NCBI GenBank assembly: GCA_965249225.1
Contig: CBDFLT010000001.1
Location: forward strand, 1-64,000
Length of the DNA: 64,000 nucleotides
Reading direction: 5' to 3'
Origin: CBDFLT01 sp965249225
GTDB taxonomy: Bacteria; Chloroflexota; Dehalococcoidia; Lucifugimonadales; G963668185
Within the stretch, counting starts at the first letter, position 1, and each line of letters begins with the position of its first letter. The translations under genes were made by a program, and so were the position numbers. Below, piece after piece: positions 26,855 to 35,782 of this stretch. The notes under the pieces are model-generated. The model was not told where the DNA came from, did no database searches, and worked only from the letters and a program-made list of their open reading frames with translations.

Positions 26855-27718
26855 CTATGCCAGGCTCAGCAGGAGCAGCCCCCCCAGCACGGTAGCTATC
26901 CCTATCATCTGATTAAGCGCCAGCCGTTCGTGGAGGAAGATCACAGCCCACAGGAGAGGCGCCAGGGGATATATAGTGGAGGCCGCCGCCACGATCGAAA
27001 TCAGTCCGAGTTCTGATCCCCTCGCGAACGAGAATGCTGCGCCCGTATCGAGAAAGCCGATCAATGCCATCATCGCCATGAGACCTGGTGAGAGCCCCTG
27101 CCATGGCCACTGCCTTCTGACGACCGGGACCATGACAAGCACAGACATCGTGAGGACGCGGAACAGGTACACGGGCAGGAACCAACCAAGATCTTGAGAG
27201 AGCCTACCTATAAGGAATTGGGTGGTTCCGATGAGTACCATCGCGAAGACCGCCAGCACGGGACCCTTGCCGATAAGGCCCTGTCCGATGCGCATACTCT
27301 TCAGATTCACAGCGGCCAGCACGACTCCCAGGATGGTAACGGTAGCGCCCAACGACTGGCCGAGGTTCAGGCGCTCTCCCACAAAGAGCACCGCCAGGAT
27401 GACGGCGACCGCCGAGTGGGCGCTGTCAATGGGAGCAACTATGGATATGGGCCCCTCCCTCAGAGCGAGATAGTACGTGGTGTAAGACACTAACGCGAAA
27501 ACACTCAGGGTGACCAGCAACCCCCATTGGCCGAGCGATGGCTGAACTAGGGTGCTTCCCACCACGAGATATATGGTGGCCGCTCCAAGTGAAGCGACGT
27601 TCAGCCAGTAAAGCACCTGGAATATGCCGGTCCTGCGCAATGCCAGTGCAGTAAAGACTACCTGCACGCCCCACGTCCCCCCGGCAAGGAGCCCAAATAA
27701 GAGGCTTTCAGTGACCAA
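26855..27718 (-). CDS. EamA/DMT-family transporter, copy 3 of 3
   Basis: 287 residues, TTG start, the first transcribed of the three. EamA landmarks are SIVAPIDSAHSAVAVILAVL and SIVAAASTIYPLAPLLWAVI. The likely promoter element on the minus strand is TGTGATATGCT, shared with copy 2. Divergent from birA. Confidence 0.85.
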   Translation of the reverse strand: MVTESLLFGLLAGGTWGVQVVFTALALRRTGIFQVLYWLNVASLGAATIYLVVGSTLVQPSLGQWGLLVTLSVFALVSYTTYYLALREGPISIVAPIDSAHSAVAVILAVLFVGERLNLGQSLGATVTILGVVLAAVNLKSMRIGQGLIGKGPVLAVFAMVLIGTTQFLIGRLSQDLGWFLPVYLFRVLTMSVLVMVPVVRRQWPWQGLSPGLMAMMALIGFLDTGAAFSFARGSELGLISIVAAASTIYPLAPLLWAVIFLHERLALNQMIGIATVLGGLLLLSLA

Positions 27719-27837
27719 TTGGCGAAATCCGGCTTTCTACTGATGTGGCCAGTGGGCACGAAGCATATCACACGGTTATCCGGCGCCACGTTCAGGTTGC
27801 GGGCGTAGATACTCTCCTGGAAACGGCGCCGTAGCCG

Positions 27838-28689
27838 TTGACAGGCTACCGGCGCCTGAGTAATATCGGGCCTACCCTTGATAGGAGGGTGCCCCCGATT
27901 TCCGCCTCCCCCAGCGGCGACCTGGATATCAAGGCCTTGAAGCGGGTGCTGTCCGTCCGCTTGGTAGGCCGTAGGGTGCTTTTATACGACTCCCTCTCCT
28001 CGACTATGGACGAGGCGAGACGTCTGGTGGACAGTGGAGAGCCCGAGGGAACGATCGTCATCGCCGAGGAGCAGACGGCGGCCAGAGGCCGGTTTAGCAG
28101 GGCGTGGGTCTCTCCCAGGGGCCAGAACGTAACCTTTTCCGCGCTACTCCGACCATCTATCGACCAGCTCCCTTTCGTTAACATGGCGGCGACGCTGGCG
28201 GTAGTCGAGGCCATCTCGGACCTTACCGGCCTCACACCGACCGTAAAATGGCCTAATGACGTCCGCGTGGGCGGCCGGAAGATATGCGGGATTCTGGTGG
28301 AGACGGAGATGGAGCGGAGCGATGTGAGATTCGCCGTGGTCGGCATCGGCATAAACGTGAACGTCGATACATCACGGTTTGAAGATGTCGCTCCCACCGC
28401 GACCAGTATCCTTCGGGAGACCGGTAAGGAGGCGGACCGGACTCAACTGCTTCAGGGCGTCCTGGAGCGGCTTGACGCTCTGTACTTGGCTGTCAAGGGC
28501 GGCGCTTCCCTCACCGAGCGGTGGGCCGCCAAACTGGAGACGCTGGGCCGGGAGGTGAAGGTCCGGTGGAAAGACCGTGTCGTCGAGGGCAGGGCACAGG
28601 GGGTGGATGATATGGGAGGCCTCATCCTCGCCAGGCCCGATGGGTCGATCTTCACCGTGACGGCGGGCGAAGTGACCTCTCAGTTGTAA
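27838..28689 (+). CDS. birA: Biotin--[acetyl-CoA-carboxylase] ligase (no HTH domain)
   Basis: Up to 283 residues. It has BPL motifs: STMDEARRLVDSG, the biotinyl-AMP loop ARGRFSRAWVSPRG, KWPNDVRVGGRKICGILVE and GIGINVN, then a C-terminal SH3-like domain with VRWKDRVVEG. It activates biotin and attaches it to carboxylase carrier protein. The N-terminal repressor helix-turn-helix of E. coli BirA is absent, so it is a monofunctional ligase. The start is uncertain: TTG 27838 has no Shine-Dalgarno, and GTG 27889 has AGGAGG directly against it. Confidence 0.9.
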   Translation: MTGYRRLSNIGPTLDRRVPPISASPSGDLDIKALKRVLSVRLVGRRVLLYDSLSSTMDEARRLVDSGEPEGTIVIAEEQTAARGRFSRAWVSPRGQNVTFSALLRPSIDQLPFVNMAATLAVVEAISDLTGLTPTVKWPNDVRVGGRKICGILVETEMERSDVRFAVVGIGINVNVDTSRFEDVAPTATSILRETGKEADRTQLLQGVLERLDALYLAVKGGASLTERWAAKLETLGREVKVRWKDRVVEGRAQGVDDMGGLILARPDGSIFTVTAGEVTSQL

Positions 28690-28701
28690 TGGGAGGTGTC
28701 T

Positions 28702-28977
28702 ATGCCAGCGGCTCAGATTCAGGCACGGGTTCGGCCGAAGGCCGGGCGGAACGCCATCGATGTGCTAGATGAAAACACAGTCCGTATCCTGGTGACCGCT
28801 CCGCCCGACGGAGGAAAGGCCAATGACGCGATCATTGGCCTGCTGGCCAAACGACTCGGGGTAGGCCGGGGCAATGTGCGCATTCAGAGGGGCCACAAGT
28901 CCAGAAACAAGCTGCTCCAGATCGACGGCATCACCCAGGCCGAGCTCTTAAGGCGCCTTTCAAAAGGGGACCAGTAG
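28702..28977 (+). CDS. DUF167 (YggU) family protein
   Basis: 91 residues from ATG 28702 with GGGAGG 5 bp upstream; GTG 28696 is the alternative. Typical DUF167: ARVRPKAGRNAI, VTAPPDGGKANDAII, VRIQRGHKSRNKLLQIDG. The role is unknown. Relatives often lie next to yggT and proC, and those genes are indeed just downstream on the other strand. It may share birA's transcript (12-bp gap). Confidence 0.88.
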   Translation: MPAAQIQARVRPKAGRNAIDVLDENTVRILVTAPPDGGKANDAIIGLLAKRLGVGRGNVRIQRGHKSRNKLLQIDGITQAELLRRLSKGDQ

Positions 28978-29038
28978 GGGAGGACACAATCGAGGGTCAG
29001 GGGCTAGCCTGAGTTAAGGCACAAGCTCAGAGTCATCC

Positions 29039-29296
29039 TCAGCTTAGAATGCCGATCAAGACTCGTTGCACGACGATGACCAGGATGAGGGCGACCATGG
29101 GTGAGAAGTCCAGCATCCCGAAGGTGGGGAGTATCTGCCTGATCGGCCTTAGAATCGGTTCGGTAATCTGGAACAGGATGGCGGCTGCGGGGTTCGACGG
29201 GCCCAGGTTGAGCCACGATATGATGACCCGGCCGATCAGGGCTAAGTACAGGATCGTTCCCAGCAGTCGAATGAAGGTGACCAGTAGATCGTTCAC
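29039..29296 (-). CDS. yggT: YggT family membrane protein
   Basis: 85 residues with two hydrophobic segments (about 5-30 and 60-85) flanking the conserved loop SWLNLGPSNPAAAILFQITE PILRPIRQ (split here for length). A small integral membrane protein of uncertain role, linked in the literature to osmotic stress and division-cluster genes. The start overlaps the end of proC by 4 bp. Confidence 0.88.
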   Translation of the reverse strand: MNDLLVTFIRLLGTILYLALIGRVIISWLNLGPSNPAAAILFQITEPILRPIRQILPTFGMLDFSPMVALILVIVVQRVLIGILS

Positions 29297-30099
29297 CGTC
29301 GTTCCCCCAAAACCTTTGACCTCTCATACGCGGCGATAACAGCCTTTAGGATGGACTCGCGAAATCCGCCCTTCTCCAAGGCCAGCAGCGCCTCCGCGGT
29401 GGTGCCGCCCGGCGAGGTGACCATATCCTTTAGCTCGGCCGGGTGTTTCTCCGACTCCTTGACCAGCCTGGTGCTGCCGAGTACCGTCTGGAGCACGAGC
29501 CTGCGGGCCATGTCCCGGGTCATCCCCAGGTACACCCCGGCGTCGATGAGAGACTCGATGAAGAGAAACACGTAGGCGGGCCCGCTGGCGCTGAGCGCCG
29601 TCGCCATATCGATCAGCTTTTCGTCCTCGACGTAAGTCTCCTCGCCGAGGGTGCTCAGGATCTCGCGGGTGGCCTCCTTCTTGTCCTCCGGCACCGAGGG
29701 AGAGGCCGTCCACACGCTCATTCCGGCTCGTATCTGCGCGGGTGTGTTGGGCATTACGCGAACGACGGCGGGTTGGTCGAGGCCCTGGATCAGCGTGTCC
29801 AGCTTGGCCCCCGCGACGATGGAGACCAAGGTTTGCTCCGATCCAGTGTATCCTCTCAGATTGGCCATTACGTCACCCAGGTTCTGAGGCTTGACGGATA
29901 GGACCACTAAGTCGGCACCGTCGAGTGCCTCGTGGTTGTTGTCGCTGCAATCGAGGCCGAATCGGCTCTCCAGGTGGGTCCGCCGGCTCTCCAGCGGCTC
30001 ACCGACCTTTATCTCCTGAGGCGTGGCCAGACCCGAGTCCAGGATACCTCCTATGATCGCCTCGGCCATAACTCCGCCGCCTATAAACGATATCCGCAT
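29293..30099 (-). CDS. proC: Pyrroline-5-carboxylate reductase
   Basis: 268 residues from ATG 30099, chosen because the Rossmann motif FIGGGVMAEAIIGGIL starts at once; ATG 30129 would overlap pdxA. Other landmarks are VVLSVKPQNLGDV, SIVAGAKLD, RVMPNTPAQIRAG and the C-terminal SPGGTTAEALLALE. It makes proline from pyrroline-5-carboxylate with NAD(P)H in the cytoplasm. It follows pdxA by 4 bp and overlaps yggT, so pdxA-proC-yggT should be one operon. Confidence 0.93.
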   Translation of the reverse strand: MRISFIGGGVMAEAIIGGILDSGLATPQEIKVGEPLESRRTHLESRFGLDCSDNNHEALDGADLVVLSVKPQNLGDVMANLRGYTGSEQTLVSIVAGAKLDTLIQGLDQPAVVRVMPNTPAQIRAGMSVWTASPSVPEDKKEATREILSTLGEETYVEDEKLIDMATALSASGPAYVFLFIESLIDAGVYLGMTRDMARRLVLQTVLGSTRLVKESEKHPAELKDMVTSPGGTTAEALLALEKGGFRESILKAVIAAYERSKVLGERR

Positions 30100-30103
30100 C
30101 TTG

Positions 30104-31114
30104 TTATGGCAAACTCCCGCTAGTGGCAAGCCCTACGGCCACCTTGATGGCCTCCACCATGCTTTCGTGGTCCGCGATGCCTTTCCCGGCGATGTCGAAG
30201 GCGGTCCCATGATCGACCGATGTACGCACGAAGGGCAGACCCAGGTTCAAGGTGATGCTCTTTGACCAGTCGTAGACCTTTATGGGGATGTGCCCCTGAT
30301 CGTGATACATGGCTAAGACCACGTCGAACTTGCCCGCGATCGCTTCGTTGAAGACGGTATCTGCCGGGAGGGGGCCGGCCGCGTCGATGCCGGCGGACCG
30401 CGCCTCCTCGACGGCTGGCGCGATTTGTTGCTCCTCTTCTTCTCCAAGCAGCCCGCCCTCACCGGCGTGGGGGTTCAGCGCGGCCACGCCTATCCTCGGG
30501 TTCGGGAACCCCCACCTGCGCAGGCTCTCGTCCGTCAACTGGATCGTGGCCAGCACGTTCTGCCTGGTCACGTAATCGCAGGCCAGGCGCAAGGAGCGAT
30601 GGGTGCTCAGGTGCACCACCCTCAGGTTCACGGCCATCAGCATGGTCGCCACCCGGCCGGCGCCGGACTGCCTCTGAAGTATCTCCATGTGGCCGATGTC
30701 CTCGTATCCGGCCAGGCTGCACGCCTCCTTGTTGATGGGCGCGGTCACCATCGCACCGACCTTGCCCGCGCCCGCCAGTTCGCCGGCGGTCAGCACCCAC
30801 TGTATGGAGGCCCTGCCGGCCTCGGCGGAAACCCGGCCCTTCTGGACGCTGCCGTAGTTCAGACCGTTCACGTCCATCACATCGACGGTGCCGGGAAGCC
30901 CTTCAACGCCTTCAATGGTCTCTGCGATTCGCGTCGAGGCACGCGACCCGATCGTGTGCAGCGCGTCGTCCATGGCGGCGGCGCTTCCGATGACGAAGGG
31001 TCGGCAGCCCTGCTGGACCCTCCGGTCCACCAGGGCCTTGGCGGTCACCTCCGGGCCTATTCCGGCGGGGTCGCCCATGGTTATGGCGATCAAAGGATTT
31101 TTGTCCGCACCCAC
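30104..31114 (-). CDS. pdxA: 4-hydroxythreonine-4-phosphate dehydrogenase
   Basis: 336 residues from GTG 31114, chosen for its GGGAGG Shine-Dalgarno and because homology begins there (NPLIAITMGDPAGIGPEV). Metal and active-site elements include LSTHRSLRLACDYV, AALNPHAGEGGLLG and AMYHDQGHIPIK. It works in the DXP-dependent route to pyridoxal phosphate. An in-frame ATG at 31186 lies inside a perfect inverted repeat and would add 24 residues without homology. First gene of the pdxA-proC-yggT set. Confidence 0.92.
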   Translation of the reverse strand: MGADKNPLIAITMGDPAGIGPEVTAKALVDRRVQQGCRPFVIGSAAAMDDALHTIGSRASTRIAETIEGVEGLPGTVDVMDVNGLNYGSVQKGRVSAEAGRASIQWVLTAGELAGAGKVGAMVTAPINKEACSLAGYEDIGHMEILQRQSGAGRVATMLMAVNLRVVHLSTHRSLRLACDYVTRQNVLATIQLTDESLRRWGFPNPRIGVAALNPHAGEGGLLGEEEEQQIAPAVEEARSAGIDAAGPLPADTVFNEAIAGKFDVVLAMYHDQGHIPIKVYDWSKSITLNLGLPFVRTSVDHGTAFDIAGKGIADHESMVEAIKVAVGLATSGSLP

Positions 31115-31155
31115 GCTTCCTCCCAAGTCTGTCGCCGCCGTGTCCGATGGCGCAT

Positions 31156-31193
31156 CTATTAAATGTGGACGGCTGCCCGTCCACATTTAATAG
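31156..31193. promoter_or_regulatory. Perfect 17-bp inverted repeat upstream of pdxA
   Basis: CTATTAAATGTGGACGG (31156-31172) pairs with its exact complement at 31177-31193 around a 4-nt loop. On the minus strand TATAAT (31195-31200) lies just upstream of it, so the repeat would start at about the transcription start of pdxA. Either an operator or a 5' mRNA hairpin. Confidence 0.55.
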
Positions 31194-31212
31194 ATTATAC
31201 GCTCTGAGCCCT

Positions 31213-31246
31213 CAAAAAACGAGAGGCCCGGACGCGTCCGGGCCCC
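31213..31246 (-). terminator. Rho-independent terminator without an assigned gene
   Basis: GGCCCGGACGCGTCCGGGCC is a perfect 20-bp palindrome (31225-31244), followed on the minus strand by TCTCG and six Ts. Strong GC stem plus T-run. It would end a minus-strand transcript coming from above 31250. Confidence 0.65.
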
Positions 31247-31356
31247 GAGGAACGCTGCGACAGGTCGCATGTGGGTTAGCACATCCTACATGACATGAAC
31301 TCACATTCCCCGGCATTCCTTAGTGACTCTTTAGGAGAACCTTACCGGCTCCTTAA

Positions 31357-31376
31357 CGTTCCGACCGGTCGGAACG
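31357..31376. repeat. 20-bp perfect palindrome
   Basis: CGTTCCGACCGGTCGGAACG has no unpaired base. It could be a protein-binding site or part of a folded RNA. Confidence 0.5.
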
Positions 31377-32151
31377 GCAAGGGTGGACTGCACTGGGTCT
31401 TTATACCACTCTTTAGGTTGGTCCCGCCAGTGTTGCCAGAGGCTCGCCAACTAGAATCGCCTAGGGTGCAGTGGCAGAAGTGTAATGCGGAGGCTGACCT
31501 GAACGTTTGAACCCTCAAGGCGACAGTGATCGCTAGCAGGTACTCCAAAAAGGTGACCTTTTGGAGTGGTGGAGCCGGGAGAGGGTCGAACTACTCCTGA
31601 AACACGATCTGGCTGTGCTTGTGGCGGCCTGATTTACCGACTACGACCAGTCTCCAGGAGCTTGTTTATGATCTGCTCAGGTGTCTAATTCCTTATCTCC
31701 ATGAATCCCCCTTTCTTGCGGCCCAGATACTACCTTTAGTCCTGGACCAGTTTTCGGCGGGTAGGTCAATAACACTGAAAATGATCCGATCTGAGGTGGG
31801 GGTGTTCTGGACGCAACTCATGGGTCAGGTTCTGGTCGACGGACATGATTGACAAAGTGCGTTCCCATGCCCTATCCTGCCCATCACGCGCTGCCGCGCC
31901 ACGCAAGGTGTCGCCTCAGCCCCTCAGCGACCCGCTAGCCCTTTAGCATCGACCGCGCTCTTTCGCTGTAATCCTTCGCGGTCAATCATTTGCTTAGTCA
32001 AAAGTCTTCGTATCCGTTCTGAGTGGTCTGCCTGGGGAGGAGGCCACAACAGAAAGTGTGAACCGTCGAGTTCGAGGCCCACCTTCGCGTAAAGGGACTG
32101 CCGGTGGCTTTTGCGGCGGACAGTCCAAATAGGCTCAGGAAGGACAATATT

Positions 32152-32997
32152 ATGAATAGAGCTCCGCATAACTTGCCCGGTCCAGGATCGGGTGACATCT
32201 CCGCCGATTTCTATCGCGAACACGCCCGTCACTATGCGAAGATCAACTTGACCGGAGTTCAACGGGTATTTCCGGAAGCGTCACATTCGGACCTCGAAGG
32301 TAACCACTCACTCCTGCTGCGACTCCAGGAGTTGGTGCCAGGAAGCAGGGGACTGGATGCTGGATGCGGCGCCGGTGCTCACGACGTGGCCATGCTGCTC
32401 GACCGCGGCTACGACATGTACGGCATCGACGTCGTGCCGGAGAACATTGAGTGTGCCCTGGATTACTATCCAGATCTGCATGGGAGAGTATGGGTCGCTG
32501 ACCTGTCCCAAAAGTTGGAAACGGACGATGGTAGCTTCGATTTCGTCCTGTGCAATGCCGTGATCCAACACCTGGAGCCCGATATGGTCTACGGAACGAC
32601 ACTTGCCGAGTTTGCCAGGATACTGAGGCCACAAGGGGTCCTTCAGCTGATGTTCAAGAAGGGTAATGGAGTCAAGACGGTCTACGACCATGATTACGGA
32701 GTGGACCGATCATTTCAGTTATACCGAGAGCAAGAGATTCTGGACGGCCTGAGATCGCAGGGAATGGATCTTGTCCAGGAGGAGAGCCCCACAAGCCTCG
32801 GCGGCATTATGTACTTCACCAATCCCAAGGGCGATGATTATTGCGTCTTCTATGCCCGCAAGAAGCCATATACCAAGCGCACTGTGAGGCCTGATTTGTT
32901 GGTAGAGCAAGGCCAGAGACATTCCGGTTTACCAGAGGATTCCGAATGGACGTCACGGACCGAATCGCCGTGGTTACTGGAGGAGGACGTGGCATAG
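32152..32997 (+). CDS. SAM-dependent methyltransferase (class I)
   Basis: 281 residues from ATG 32152, with AGGAAGGA upstream; an earlier frame start at 32104 lacks one. Motif I is LDAGCGAGAHDVAMLL, motif II IDVVPENI, motif III SFDFVLCNAVIQHL, then RILRPQGVLQLMF. It transfers a methyl group to an unidentified acceptor. The last ~17 residues are encoded inside the start of a truncated SDR gene in another frame, so its natural C-terminus may have been lost when that fragment arrived. Confidence 0.8.
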   Translation: MNRAPHNLPGPGSGDISADFYREHARHYAKINLTGVQRVFPEASHSDLEGNHSLLLRLQELVPGSRGLDAGCGAGAHDVAMLLDRGYDMYGIDVVPENIECALDYYPDLHGRVWVADLSQKLETDDGSFDFVLCNAVIQHLEPDMVYGTTLAEFARILRPQGVLQLMFKKGNGVKTVYDHDYGVDRSFQLYREQEILDGLRSQGMDLVQEESPTSLGGIMYFTNPKGDDYCVFYARKKPYTKRTVRPDLLVEQGQRHSGLPEDSEWTSRTESPWLLEEDVA

Positions 32998-33308
32998 GGC
33001 GGGCCATCGCTCTGGCGCTTGCCGAGCACGGGGCCGACGTGGTGGTCGCAGGCCGGGATGGCGAAACCGCCGGTGTCGTGGCCAATGAAGTAAAGAACCT
33101 GGGCCGAGAGTCCATGGCGACCGTCGCCGGCGTCACCGATCAGGCTTCAGTGGACCGCATGGTCCCTGAAGCTGTGGACCGCTTCGGTCGAGTCGACATC
33201 TTCTCGCCAGACAGGCCTGTATACAGGTGTGAAAGGCTAGTGGCGACCCCGACCGGCACCGAACCGGCGATCTCTGCCTTGACGGGGGACGAGAAAAGGC
33301 GGGTGTAG
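32946..33308 (+). pseudogene. Truncated SDR, 5' fragment only
   Basis: The first ~85 codons match the other SDRs here very closely: MDVTDRIAVVTGGGRGIGRA, DQASVDRMV, EAVDRFGRVDI. Homology then stops just before the NNAG motif and is replaced by unrelated residues. Catalytic Ser, Tyr and Lys are missing, so it cannot be an active reductase. The sequence before its ATG (GGATTCCGAATGGA) resembles that of the SDR at 45715, showing that the fragment was copied with its leader. It overlaps the methyltransferase gene by 52 bp. Confidence 0.8.
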
Positions 33309-33322
33309 GTGCCTACTCTACG

Positions 33323-35782
33323 CTACTCGCACTTGTTGTAGCCGCAGTCGGGGCAGGTCAGGCACCCTTCCTGGTGGATCAGGTGCCCAGAGCACTCGGG
33401 ACACCTGGCCCCGGTGGGAATCGGTCCCTCGTAATCGTAGCCGCGGCCATCCTCCGGCTCCCTCGACGATGGAAAGAGGCCAAGTTGCGCGGTGGTCTCG
33501 TCTGATGCTTGAACGTGGCCTGGAGCTGTCGCCTGCGAGGCGTCGGAGTGGCGGCTCAGCACCAGAGCGACCGCGTCTGGGACCGACCTGACCGGGATGC
33601 CGGCATCCCACACTTTGCAGCAGGTTATGCCCTTTAGCTGCGCTACGATCTGCTCCGGGTCGAGGCCGGAGCGCAGCGCCAGGGAGGCGAGCCGGGAGAT
33701 GGCCTCGAGCTGGGCCGAGTCGCAGCCTCCCGCCTTGCCCAGGTTACTGAAGACCTCGAAGGGCCTCTCACGCTCATCGAAATTCACCGTCACGTACATA
33801 TTCCCGTGGCCGGTCCGCACCCGCTCCGTTATCCCCGCCGTGGCCTGGGGCCGAATCTTCGGCACCCGCATCGAGCCGTCCTCGGCAGTCCTCTGGTCTC
33901 CGCTCCCAGTTTCCAGGACCTGCATCGACTTGGAGCCGTCCCGATATACCGTGACGGCCTTGCAGTCCGTCTCCCAGGCCAGCCAGAAGGCGTCGCCGAT
34001 GTCCTTTACCGTCGCGTCGTTAGGCAGGTTAATGGTCTTTGAGACGGAGTTGGTGACGTGCTTTTGCCAGACGGCCTGCATGCGGACGTGGGCCTCGGGC
34101 TTTATGGCCATGGCGGTCCGGCAGAGGGCCGGGTCAAGGCCGTGCTCTTTCAACGTCTGCTCGGCGTCGTCCGGGTTGTCGGCGACCTCCGTCAGGACCC
34201 GCCTCACGGCCTCCTTGTCTTCGAGGCGCTTTTGAAGGATTTCTTGGATGGAGACGGGTGCGTCGAGCAGTCGGGAGCTTGCCCCCTCATGGTTCTCCCA
34301 GAGGACGTTTGACCACCAGGCGATGGCGAAGTGGGGCTCGATGCCGCTGGAGCAGCTGGCTATCCTGCTGATGGTGCCCGTGGGGGCGATGGTGATCACG
34401 CTGGAGTTGCGGACCGGGGGCAGACCTTTCTCTTTAAGCGCCGAGTTTTCGTACTCTGGGTAGGCGCCGCGCTCCTCCGCCAGTCTGGCCGACTCATCCC
34501 AGGCCATCCTGTTTATGAAGCCGCCGACCTTGTCCGCCGCCGTAAGGGCGTCCTCCGAGTCGTAGGGCACGTTGAGCCGCACCAGGGCGTCCGCCCAGCC
34601 CATCACGCCCAGGCCGATGCGCCTGGTGGCCAGGTTTACGTCCCTCAGGGTCTGCAGCGGAAACTCGTTCACCTCGATCACATCGTCGAGGAACCGCACT
34701 GACCTCCGTATGGTCTCCTCTAGGGCGTCCCAGTCGAAATCGTTCTCGGCGATGTGCTTGTCCAGGTTGATCGAGCCGAGGCAGCAGTTGCCGTAGTTCT
34801 CAAGGAACTCCTCTCCGCAGGGATTGGACGTCTGGATCTTCCCCATCTGGGGATTGGGCGCCGTCTCCCATACCTTGTCTATGAACACGACGCCCGGGTC
34901 TCCCGTCTTCCATGCGGACTCGCAGATCTCATCCCACAGCTCTCTGGCGGGAACGGTGTCGACCACCTCCTTGGTTCGGGGATTGATCAGATTCCACTCG
35001 CGGTCATCCTTGACGGCGCGCATGAACTCGTCGGTTATCTGGACGGAGATGTTGAAGTTCTGGATGGCGTCGTCGCCGTCCTTGCAATGGATGAACTCTC
35101 TGACGTCTGGATGGCTGTCGATAAGCTGGCCCATGTGGGCGCCCAATCGAAAGGCTCCCTGGGTGAGTGTGGCCCCCACGGCGGAGTAAAGCTTCATCAC
35201 TGCGATGGGGCCACAGGCGAAGCCGTGAGTCGTCGAGATTTTGTCGTCCTTGGGCCGGAGGTTGGAGAAACCGAAGCCTATACCGCCACCCCACTTTTCG
35301 ATCATGGCCGCGTCCTTGGCCACGTTCATAATGGAGTCCATCGTGTCCTCCGGGGACACGACGAAGCATGCCGACAAGCATCCCCTTCCGGTGCCGGCGT
35401 TGACCAGGGTAGGGGAGTTGGGCAGGAACTTCAGCGAGGTCAGCAGGTCGTAAAAGTGCTCCTCCCAGATCTTGCGGTTGCCTTCGTCCTCGGCCATGGC
35501 CACCGCTTTCGCCACGCGGGTAAAGAGCTCCTCCGGAGTCTCGACGGCCTTACCCTCGGCATCCTTACTGAGGTATCGTTTCTCCAGGACCGTTCGGGCG
35601 TTAGGAGTGAGCTCCACCGCGGTCTCCGATGGTGCTCCGTTGCCTTTGAGGGCCTCGGCCACGACCTGCGTGGCTCGCTCGCCGGACACCCCAGCCGATT
35701 CCAGGACGCTGAGCAGCTCGCTCAAGACACGGTCTTGCTTGCTCTGGCCCTTGGGTCCGCGGGAGGTCCGTTCCTTCAGCAT
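33323..35782 (-). CDS. nrdJ: Adenosylcobalamin-dependent ribonucleotide reductase
   Basis: 819 residues, class II. Redox and radical-site elements are visible: GCLSACFVVSPEDTMDSIM, NPCGEEFLENYGNCCLGSIN and APTGTISRIA. A C-terminal region carries ITCCKVWDAGIP and a zinc-ribbon-like tail CPECSGHL...CPDCGYNKCE. It reduces nucleoside di- or triphosphates using B12 instead of an oxygen-dependent radical. nrdR, the family's transcriptional repressor, lies about 760 bp upstream on the same strand. I could not find a cobalamin riboswitch in the leader. Confidence 0.95.
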   Translation of the reverse strand: MLKERTSRGPKGQSKQDRVLSELLSVLESAGVSGERATQVVAEALKGNGAPSETAVELTPNARTVLEKRYLSKDAEGKAVETPEELFTRVAKAVAMAEDEGNRKIWEEHFYDLLTSLKFLPNSPTLVNAGTGRGCLSACFVVSPEDTMDSIMNVAKDAAMIEKWGGGIGFGFSNLRPKDDKISTTHGFACGPIAVMKLYSAVGATLTQGAFRLGAHMGQLIDSHPDVREFIHCKDGDDAIQNFNISVQITDEFMRAVKDDREWNLINPRTKEVVDTVPARELWDEICESAWKTGDPGVVFIDKVWETAPNPQMGKIQTSNPCGEEFLENYGNCCLGSINLDKHIAENDFDWDALEETIRRSVRFLDDVIEVNEFPLQTLRDVNLATRRIGLGVMGWADALVRLNVPYDSEDALTAADKVGGFINRMAWDESARLAEERGAYPEYENSALKEKGLPPVRNSSVITIAPTGTISRIASCSSGIEPHFAIAWWSNVLWENHEGASSRLLDAPVSIQEILQKRLEDKEAVRRVLTEVADNPDDAEQTLKEHGLDPALCRTAMAIKPEAHVRMQAVWQKHVTNSVSKTINLPNDATVKDIGDAFWLAWETDCKAVTVYRDGSKSMQVLETGSGDQRTAEDGSMRVPKIRPQATAGITERVRTGHGNMYVTVNFDERERPFEVFSNLGKAGGCDSAQLEAISRLASLALRSGLDPEQIVAQLKGITCCKVWDAGIPVRSVPDAVALVLSRHSDASQATAPGHVQASDETTAQLGLFPSSREPEDGRGYDYEGPIPTGARCPECSGHLIHQEGCLTCPDCGYNKCE

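Larger units (their letters stand above)
31194..32151. other. Long region without a convincing gene
   Basis: About 950 bp. It holds a terminator (31213-31246, minus strand), a 20-bp palindrome (31357-31376) and a pair of arms ACTCCAAAA/TTTTGGAGT near 31541-31569. It also holds a stretch at 31563-31597 that on the minus strand reads like a tRNA or tmRNA 3' end (TTCGACC...CGGCTCCACCA). A 77-codon plus-strand frame at 31619-31852 has no recognisable features. The minus-strand terminator with no gene above it suggests an unannotated RNA or a decayed gene. Confidence 0.4.

Noticed and set aside
31563..31597. Possible tmRNA (ssrA) 3' end on the minus strand
   Set aside because: CGGCTCCACCA is tmRNA-like, but the T-stem pairs at only three of five positions and no 5' tmRNA end or tag frame is found within 400 nt. 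At most a relic or attachment site.
31619..31852. 77-codon plus-strand frame
   Set aside because: No homology I recognise, no Shine-Dalgarno and biased composition does not look coding; kept only as part of the gene-free region.
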